11,983 nucleotides of DNA. It comes from Anaerolineae bacterium. Lineage in GTDB: Bacteria > Chloroflexota > Anaerolineae > JADYZS01. Every line of letters begins with the position of its first letter. Position 1 is the stretch's first letter. Of the stretch, positions 7,032 to 11,983 are shown piece after piece. Where the stretch lies: positions 1-11,983 of the forward strand of contig JADYZS010000029.1 of assembly GCA_020853075.1 (NCBI GenBank), read 5' to 3'. Below the pieces are notes generated by a model. The model had not been told where the DNA came from. It worked only from the letters and a program-made list of their open reading frames with translations, and did no database searches. The position numbers and the translations under genes were made by a program.

Positions 7032-8429
7032 ATGAACCGTCTGAGAGACTGTCTGAGAAGAACAGGCCGCCATCGGATAAAATCCGACGGCTGGTATGTG
7101 CAAGAAACCCGCAAAGCGGGTTTTCTAACCCGTTTGCCGTCAGTTTCTAACCGATGGCTGGGACTTCTTAGGATTCTTCTTTTATCCATCCTTCTGGCCG
7201 GGGCTGTCCTCGCGCCCGCCGCGGCCTCTCCCGTGGCGCGCGAATTGACCCCTGCCGAACGGGAACGGGTCTTTGAGCGTACCTGGTCGCTGGTCAACGA
7301 CCTCTACTACGACACGCGCTACAACGGCGTGGACTGGCGGGAGGTGCGCACCCGCTACCGTTCCCGCGTCGCCGCCGTGAAGGACACCGCCGAATTCTAT
7401 GCCCTCATGGGCGAGATGGTCGGCGAACTCCACGATGAACACTCGCGCTTCCTGTCGCCCGAAGCCGCGAGCCTCAACTCTTTGTTCACCGGCGAGATGA
7501 ATGCCTTGCGCGGCGGTTTCATGGTCGCGCCGGTCACGGGCGGCGGCGGGCTGGTGTGGCGGGTGGCGGCGGGGAGCGCGGAGGAAAAGGCGGGGTTGCG
7601 CCGGGGCGACGTCATCACCGCGCTCAACGGCAGCAGCGACGACCTGTTATACCGGCTGCGTGGCCTCACCGCCCGCGTCAGCGAGACGATCACCTTCACC
7701 GTGGAACGATACGGAGAGCCGTCCACGGCCCTCGCCGTCACCTACCAACCTGGGGGCGTCCGCTTTCCCATCGCGGCGCGGCGGCTCCCCGGCACCCGCA
7801 TCGGCTACATTGATGTGCCGACTTTCTTCGGTGACGACGTGGGCAACGAGATCCGGGCCGCCATCCGCGCGCTGGAAAGCGAAGGCGCATTGGAGGGTCT
7901 CATCTTGGACCTGCGGAGCAACAACGGCGGCTCCAACGCCGCGGCCAACACCACCCTCCGCCACTTCCTGCGGCAACGGGAGGACGAGTTTCGCTGCTTT
8001 CGCTGGCGCGGCACACCGCCGCCCTACGCCTGCCCCGACCGGCCCGATACGGCTCGCCCGCCCTGGCCCGACCTGCCCCTCGCCGTCCTCACCAACGGCC
8101 ACGCCGAGAGCAACGGCGACGTGACCCCTGCCATCCTGCAATATTATGACCGGGCGCTCATCGTGGGCGAGCACACGCTGGGCAATACGGAGATGGTCAA
8201 CGAATACACCCTGGACGACAACGGCGCCAAGGTGCGCGTCGCCATCGCCATGGCGGTGCTTCCCGATGGCCGCAGCATAGAGGGCACCGGCGTCCAGCCC
8301 GACATCCCGATCTGGCTGGGCCGCTGGGACCTGGCGCAGGGGCACGACCCCACGTTGGAGCAGGCGGTGATGGCCTTGCGCGGAGGCCGCGCCTGGCAGA
8401 GGCCGCGCGGCGCGGGGATCGCGAACTGA
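7032..8429 (+). CDS. Exported S41-family (C-terminal-processing-like) peptidase with altered active site
   Basis: A 465-aa reading frame from the ATG at 7032. A hydrophobic export signal lies at residues 43-65 (LGLLRILLLSILLAGAVLAPAAA). Residues 13-43 are encoded by a palindromic repeat, so the true start may be later (TTG at 7134 is in frame) and the N-terminus is uncertain. The S41 N-terminal helical region contains GELHDEHSRFLSP (131-143). A PDZ-like segment spans about 161-240 (GLRRGDVITALNG). The catalytic core has GYIDVPTFF (258-266), LILDLRSNNGGS (290-301), NGHAESNGD (355-363) and EGTGVQPDI (417-425). S360 aligns with the Tsp/CtpA nucleophile. The residue exactly 25 downstream, lysine in Tsp, is N385, and the Tsp aspartate position is Y371. 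It may use a tricorn-like His/Glu arrangement (H137, E417 as candidates) or be inactive. Probably exported. Confidence 0.82.
   Translation: MNRLRDCLRRTGRHRIKSDGWYVQETRKAGFLTRLPSVSNRWLGLLRILLLSILLAGAVLAPAAASPVARELTPAERERVFERTWSLVNDLYYDTRYNGVDWREVRTRYRSRVAAVKDTAEFYALMGEMVGELHDEHSRFLSPEAASLNSLFTGEMNALRGGFMVAPVTGGGGLVWRVAAGSAEEKAGLRRGDVITALNGSSDDLLYRLRGLTARVSETITFTVERYGEPSTALAVTYQPGGVRFPIAARRLPGTRIGYIDVPTFFGDDVGNEIRAAIRALESEGALEGLILDLRSNNGGSNAAANTTLRHFLRQREDEFRCFRWRGTPPPYACPDRPDTARPPWPDLPLAVLTNGHAESNGDVTPAILQYYDRALIVGEHTLGNTEMVNEYTLDDNGAKVRVAIAMAVLPDGRSIEGTGVQPDIPIWLGRWDLAQGHDPTLEQAVMALRGGRAWQRPRGAGIAN
7069..7159. repeat. Palindromic dispersed repeat, copy 1
   Basis: The left arm at 7069-7091 is identical over 23 bp to the left arm of the copy at 11045-11067. 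The right arm at 7136-7158 is its imperfect reverse complement, ending ACCGATGGC. An inner hairpin pairs AAACCCGC (7105-7112) with GCGGGTTT (7116-7123). The repeat lies inside the 5' part of the peptidase reading frame, just before the signal-peptide core. Confidence 0.8.
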
Positions 8430-8445
8430 TCTGGCTTCAAATAAA

Positions 8446-8481
8446 CTCTGTAGGGGCACGGCATGCCGTGCCCCTACAGAG
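8446..8481. repeat. 36-bp perfect palindrome (REP-like)
   Basis: A perfect inverted repeat with no loop, centred between 8463 and 8464, with core GGCACGGCATGCCGTGCC and outer arms CTCTGTAGG/CCTACAGAG. It lies 16 nt after the peptidase stop and 6 nt before the AGGAGG that serves the next gene. In RNA it would form a strong hairpin just upstream of that ribosome binding site. No T-tract follows, so it is not a classic terminator. Similar GTAGGGGC...GCCCCTAC palindromes are, from memory, abundant in some Chloroflexota and cyanobacterial genomes. Confidence 0.85.
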
Positions 8482-8487
8482 ACTACC

Positions 8488-8493
8488 AGGAGG
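8488..8493 (+). promoter_or_regulatory. Ribosome binding site deciding the CehA-type start
   Basis: AGGAGG lies 5 nt before the ATG at 8499. An in-frame ATG at 8463 sits in the centre of the palindrome with no ribosome binding site, so the start at 8499 is preferred. Confidence 0.8.
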
Positions 8494-8498
8494 AAATC

Positions 8499-11042
8499 AT
8501 GGACAAGTTCACCCCTTTTAACCTATCGGCGTTTTTCAACGCAAGCCGCGACAACGCGCCATTGATGCCGGGCGGCGCGCCGCCCTGGCAGCCGGAAGTG
8601 GCGGAGGCTCTCGCCACCATGCCCGGCGACGCACAGACCTTCTGGGGCATCCCTTTTCTCCTGGGCCCCGCCGAGGGCGGAACACCCTGCTGGGCCATCC
8701 TGGGTGCTTCGGCATCGCCGCTGACCATTCCCCTCTCCGGCCAGGCGACCTACCTCGTCTGCGCGCATTTCGCCAACAACCCGCCCGCGCCCAAAGACCG
8801 TGAGGGCGAGGTGGCCTACTATCCGCAGAACCCCGGCGAGCATCTGGCCGATTACGTCTTGGTCTATGCCGACGGGAGCGAGTATCGCCAGCCGGTGCGC
8901 AGCCGCTTTGAGATCAACCAGGCGATGGCCCGCAATCTCCCTTTCGCCGCCCGGCCCGACTCAGGACCGGAGGCGGTGGACTGGCGAGGACCCTTCCAGC
9001 CTCACGGGCCGGGCGTGTGGGGACGGTATCAGACTGGTGTCCGTTCGCTGCCAAGCCCTTCACCAGCGCACTATACCATCTACGCGCTCCCCAACCCGCA
9101 CCCGCAGAAGGCGCTGCGGGCGCTGCGGATAGAGCCGACGGGACGCGACCGCTTTGCCCTGGCCGGACTGACCCTCTTCCACGGCCAGGAGAACCCCCTG
9201 CGCCGCGAGCGTCTCCAGTCGCTGCGGGTCACGCTGGCCGAGGGCGAGGAGACGACCCTGGAGGCGGCCCCCGTCTCGGTTGACCTGGGAACGGTAGTGC
9301 GCACCTTTACCGTCCCGCCGTTTGAGCCGGACGCCTGGCTGAAGGCCGGGTTGCAGGGGTGGGGCGAAAAGTCAAAAGCCGCGGGCGACCCTGCCCAGCC
9401 GGTTTCCCAATTCCTGACCGAAGTCACCGCCAGTTCGGATGCGACGTTGCAGGTCGCCGGGCACGAGGTGAACATGGGCCAGGTTCTCGCCCGCGGTGAG
9501 GCCACAAGTAGCGACGGCAAGGCGCGTGTGGAAGTCCTGACTCCCCACAAGGCTTGGGTGCACGTGACCGTTGAGGACGCGGCGACGGGCCGCCCGACGC
9601 CAGTGCGCATCCACTTCCGCTCGCCCGATGGTCGCTACCTGCCGCCCTACGGCCACCGGCGCGAGGTCAACGACTATTGGTTTGAGGACTACGGCGCGGA
9701 TACCAAACTGGGCGATACCGAATACGCCTACGTGGATGGCCGCTGCCAGGTGGAGTTGCCTGTGGGCGAAGTGTACGTAGAGATTGCCAAAGGCTTTGAG
9801 TATCGCCCTGTGCGCCAGCGGCTCACCGTCGCGCCGGGAACGCGCGAACTCCGCCTACAGATTGAGCGACCCTTCAACTGGCGGCGCGAGGGCTGGGTCA
9901 CCGCCGATACCCACGTCCATTTCCTCTCGCCCGACACCGCCTGGCTGGAAGCGCAGTCCGAGGGGGTCAACCTGGTCAACCTCCTGGCATCGCAGTGGGG
10001 CGAACTCCATACTAACGTGGGAGACATCCGGGGCATGGCCGCGGGCGCGAGCCGCGACGATACGCTGGTCTGGGTCGGCACGGAGAACCGCCAACACCTG
10101 ATGGGTCACATCAGTCTCCTGGGTGTCAAGGGCGAGCCGGTCTTCCCCATGTGCGCCGCCGGCCCTGGCGAGAGCACCTTCGGCGACCCCCTCTGGCGCG
10201 CCATTGCCGATTGGGCCGACGAGTGCCGCGCCAAGGAGGGCGTCGTCGTCTATCCTCACTTCCCCAACCCGTACTGTGAAGTGGTGGCCGACATCATCCT
10301 GGGGAAGATTGACGGCGTGGAAATCCGCGACTTTGGCCGCGCCACGCTGGACACGATGGCCGTGACGGAATGGTATCGCTTTCTGAACCTCGGCTACCGT
10401 GTCGCCGCGGTCGGCGGCACCGACAAGATGATGTCGTCCATGCCGTTGGGCGGCGTCCGCACCTACGCGCACCTCTCTCGCGACGAGGCCTTCACCTTTG
10501 AGAATTGGGCGCGGGCTGTGCGCGCCGGGCGCACCTTCAGCAGCAGCGGCCCTCTCCTGACGCTGACGGTGGATGGGCACGTGCCGGGGGATGAGATTCG
10601 CCTCCCCGCGGGCGGCGGCACGTTGGAGGTGGAGGCCCACGCGCAGTCGGCGCAGCCCTTTGACGAACTGCAACTGGTCGTCAACGGCAAGGTGGTGGCG
10701 CAGGAGGCGAAGGCGAATACGCGCGACCTGCGGCTGCGGACGAAGGTACGGATGGAGGGAAGCGGCTGGCTCGCCGCCCGCTGTTGGGGCGCAGGGATCG
10801 CCTGGCACGTCTGGCCGGTGCACCTGGCCGCGCACACCTCCCCCGTCTATATCGTCGCCGGGGGACAGGAGGTGTATAATCCCTCCGATGCCACCTACAT
10901 GATGACGATGCTGGAGGGCGGCCTGACTTGGGTGGACACCCTTGCCATCCCGGCGGACCCGGAGCGCCAGCGCCGCATCCGGCAACTCTTCCTGGATGCG
11001 CAAGCCCGGTTGGGCGCGCAGGGGCATACCCATTCACACTAG
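8499..11042 (+). CDS. CehA/McbA-type PHP-domain metallohydrolase
   Basis: An 847-aa protein from the ATG at 8499. There is no signal peptide. Residues 1-230 form a beta-rich region resembling accessory domains of carbohydrate-active proteins (GIPFLLGPAEGG at 50-61, YVLVYADGSEYRQPV). Residues about 310-460 look like further beta-sandwich linker domains. The catalytic part starts near 465 with ADTHVHF (D470, H472, H474), the first metal motif of PHP/amidohydrolase-like proteins. It continues with GTENRQHLMGH (E529, H533, H537), VVYPHFPNPY (H587) and GGTDKMM (D642). The C-terminal 700-847 region is another beta-rich segment. CehA and McbA hydrolyse the carbamate carbaryl, but most members have unknown hydrolytic substrates, so the real substrate here cannot be named. 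It follows the S41 gene after 69 nt that are mostly palindrome, and may share a transcript with it. Confidence 0.82.
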   Translation: MDKFTPFNLSAFFNASRDNAPLMPGGAPPWQPEVAEALATMPGDAQTFWGIPFLLGPAEGGTPCWAILGASASPLTIPLSGQATYLVCAHFANNPPAPKDREGEVAYYPQNPGEHLADYVLVYADGSEYRQPVRSRFEINQAMARNLPFAARPDSGPEAVDWRGPFQPHGPGVWGRYQTGVRSLPSPSPAHYTIYALPNPHPQKALRALRIEPTGRDRFALAGLTLFHGQENPLRRERLQSLRVTLAEGEETTLEAAPVSVDLGTVVRTFTVPPFEPDAWLKAGLQGWGEKSKAAGDPAQPVSQFLTEVTASSDATLQVAGHEVNMGQVLARGEATSSDGKARVEVLTPHKAWVHVTVEDAATGRPTPVRIHFRSPDGRYLPPYGHRREVNDYWFEDYGADTKLGDTEYAYVDGRCQVELPVGEVYVEIAKGFEYRPVRQRLTVAPGTRELRLQIERPFNWRREGWVTADTHVHFLSPDTAWLEAQSEGVNLVNLLASQWGELHTNVGDIRGMAAGASRDDTLVWVGTENRQHLMGHISLLGVKGEPVFPMCAAGPGESTFGDPLWRAIADWADECRAKEGVVVYPHFPNPYCEVVADIILGKIDGVEIRDFGRATLDTMAVTEWYRFLNLGYRVAAVGGTDKMMSSMPLGGVRTYAHLSRDEAFTFENWARAVRAGRTFSSSGPLLTLTVDGHVPGDEIRLPAGGGTLEVEAHAQSAQPFDELQLVVNGKVVAQEAKANTRDLRLRTKVRMEGSGWLAARCWGAGIAWHVWPVHLAAHTSPVYIVAGGQEVYNPSDATYMMTMLEGGLTWVDTLAIPADPERQRRIRQLFLDAQARLGAQGHTHSH

Positions 11043-11043
11043 C

Positions 11044-11174
11044 AGCCATCGGATAAAATCCGACGGCGGTGGGAAGCCCGCAAAGTCCCGCTCCGCGGGG
11101 CGAGTACGGCTGCGCGTGGCAAACCCGCGGAGCGGGTTTCGTAGCCAGTGGCCGTCGGTTTCCAACCGATGGCT
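11044..11174. repeat. Palindromic dispersed repeat, copy 2
   Basis: The arms at 11045-11067 and 11151-11173 are imperfect reverse complements of one another (outer AGCCATCGG, matched by CCGATGGCT at 11166-11174). Inside, AAACCCGC (11121-11128) pairs with GCGGGTTT (11132-11139), and a second small CCCGC/GCGGG hairpin lies near 11087-11099. It has the same architecture as the copy at 7069-7159, with about 40 nt more interior. It fills the gap between the CehA-type gene and the carbonic anhydrase. Confidence 0.82.
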
Positions 11175-11192
11175 TTGCCCAGGAGGAACCAG

Positions 11193-11726
11193 ATGGTCCT
11201 TGATGAGGTTCTCGCCGCCAACAAGAAATATGTGGCCTCGCACCGGCCGGTGCGTATGGACGCTCGCCCGCAGAAGAAGGTCATCATCGTGACCTGCATG
11301 GATGCGCGCCTGGCCGCCTTCCTGGAACCCGCGCTAGGGCTGGGCCGCGGCGATGCGCTATGGGTCAAGAGCGCGGGCGCGACGGCGGTGGATGACCGTG
11401 GTGACGTCGTCCGCTCGGTGGTTGAGGCCATCTACGCGTTGGGAGCGCGCGAGGTCTTGGTCATCGGCCACACCCACTGCGGCATGGCCCACGTAGATTT
11501 GGTAAAGATAACCCAGGAGATGCGCAGCCTGGGCGTGCAGCGGGAGAAACTCCCCATTGACGACATCGGCGCGTGGTTGGGTGTCTTTGCCGACGTGGAG
11601 CAGAACGTGCGCGAGGTGGTCAGGCGGCTGCGCGCCAGCCCGCTCATCTCTACGCGCGTGCCGGTGCATGGGCTGGTCGCCAACGTGGAATCGGGAGAAC
11701 TCAAAATCGTGGAGCGAGGAGGCTAG
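11193..11726 (+). CDS. Beta-class carbonic anhydrase
   Basis: A 177-aa protein from the ATG at 11193, chosen because AGGAGGA at 11181-11187 precedes it. An upstream GTG at 11148 would translate the repeat. It catalyses CO2 hydration to bicarbonate and is cytoplasmic. The beta-class zinc and gate residues are all visible: C35 and the D37/R39 pair in CMDAR, and H93 and C96 in HTHC. The length and the IGHTHCGM context fit the short bacterial subclass (YtiB-like or Rv1284-like). The 3' end carries the AGGAGG that serves the next gene and the two genes are 6 nt apart, so they are almost certainly co-transcribed. Confidence 0.92.
   Translation: MVLDEVLAANKKYVASHRPVRMDARPQKKVIIVTCMDARLAAFLEPALGLGRGDALWVKSAGATAVDDRGDVVRSVVEAIYALGAREVLVIGHTHCGMAHVDLVKITQEMRSLGVQREKLPIDDIGAWLGVFADVEQNVREVVRRLRASPLISTRVPVHGLVANVESGELKIVERGG
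11717..11722 (+). promoter_or_regulatory. Ribosome binding site inside the carbonic anhydrase end
   Basis: AGGAGG overlaps the last codons of the carbonic anhydrase gene, 10 nt before the ATG at 11733, suggesting linked translation. Confidence 0.7.
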
Positions 11727-11732
11727 AGACCC

Positions 11733-11983
11733 ATGGCATCTGAACGGAAGATTCGCGTCCTGGTCGCCAAACCGGGGTTGGATGGGCACGACCGCGGCGC
11801 CAAGGTGGTGGCCCGCGCCCTGCGCGACGCGGGCATGGAGGTCATTTACACCGGCATCCGCCAGACGCCGGAGATGATCGCCGAGGCCGCCCTGCAAGAG
11901 GACGTGGATGTGGTGGGCCTCTCCATCCTCTCCGGCGCGCACATGGCCCTCTGCCCCCGGATCGTGAAGTTGTTGCAGGCGCA
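11733..11983 (+). CDS. Methylmalonyl-CoA mutase B12-binding subunit (partial, 5' end)
   Basis: The first 83 codons are present and the gene runs off the right edge. The product begins MASERKIRVLVAKPGLDGHDRG. The DGHDRG stretch is the D-x-H-x-x-G cobalamin-binding motif (D18, H20, G23), and GLSILSGAH supplies the second conserved S-x-L-x-x-G-like segment near 63-71. The start right before this motif shows a free-standing B12-binding subunit, as in McmA2-type mutases, rather than the C-terminal domain of a large mutase. Its partner would be a separate catalytic subunit, which is not in the window. It probably takes part in methylmalonyl-CoA/succinyl-CoA interconversion or a related acyl-CoA mutase reaction such as isobutyryl-CoA or ethylmalonyl-CoA rearrangement. 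Confidence 0.88.
   Translation, partial: MASERKIRVLVAKPGLDGHDRGAKVVARALRDAGMEVIYTGIRQTPEMIAEAALQEDVDVVGLSILSGAHMALCPRIVKLLQA

Noticed and set aside
8463..8498. An upstream ATG start for the CehA-type protein
   Set aside because: The ATG is the centre of a 36-bp palindrome with no ribosome binding site, while AGGAGG lies before 8499.
9855..11033. A 392-codon reverse-strand open frame opposite the CehA-type gene
   Set aside because: The forward frame carries the conserved metal motifs; the reverse product is His/Arg/Gly-rich, typical of antisense frames at high GC.
7069..11174. A composite transposon or CRISPR-like array formed by the two palindromic repeats
   Set aside because: There are only two copies 4 kb apart, with different interiors and no transposase, integrase or cas gene.

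Overview
The window is about 12 kb of mostly GC-rich bacterial DNA. Spot counts give about 65-67% GC in the large genes. All genes are on the + strand. The gene content suggests a Chloroflexota (Anaerolineae-like) bacterium or a similar GC-rich environmental lineage: a DUF4015-type putative glycosidase, DUF4367-type and ROK proteins, a CehA/McbA-type PHP metallohydrolase, a free-standing B12-binding mutase subunit, and many short palindromic intergenic repeats. This placement is an inference; no rRNA or other marker gene is present.

Layout. Positions 115-2673 encode a membrane-anchored protein with about six carboxypeptidase-regulatory-like beta domains followed by a DUF4015 putative glycoside hydrolase domain. 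A long hairpin follows. A lower-GC block (about 2850-4483, roughly 47-53% GC) then begins at a near-consensus extended -10 promoter. It carries two genes 24 nt apart and ends at a rho-independent terminator. The first gene is a cysteine-containing secreted protein with a faint neprosin-like motif; the second is a membrane-anchored DUF4367-like protein. A second sigma70-type promoter (4495-4523) drives an AAC(3)-family N-acetyltransferase (4553-5440). Its stop codon lies inside the left terminal inverted repeat of a 283-bp MITE-like element (5431-5713).

Next comes a ROK-family regulator (5774-7018), then an S41-type peptidase (7032-8429) whose nucleophile serine is kept but whose usual lysine is replaced by asparagine. 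A CehA/McbA-type metallohydrolase follows (8499-11042), preceded by a 36-bp perfect palindrome. Two copies of another palindromic repeat (7069-7159 and 11044-11174) bracket the peptidase-metallohydrolase pair; the first copy falls inside the 5' end of the peptidase reading frame. The window ends with a beta-class carbonic anhydrase (11193-11726) and, 6 nt later, the start of a methylmalonyl-CoA-mutase-type B12-binding subunit that runs off the edge.

How the genes relate. The ROK regulator, S41 peptidase and CehA protein may form one unit. The carbonic anhydrase and B12 subunit look translationally linked. The low-GC pair is an independent transcription unit that looks foreign or differently evolved. 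The least-explained features are the secreted low-GC protein, the MITE-like element that supplies a stop codon, and the atypical S41 active site. No CRISPR array, tRNA, rRNA or transposase was seen.
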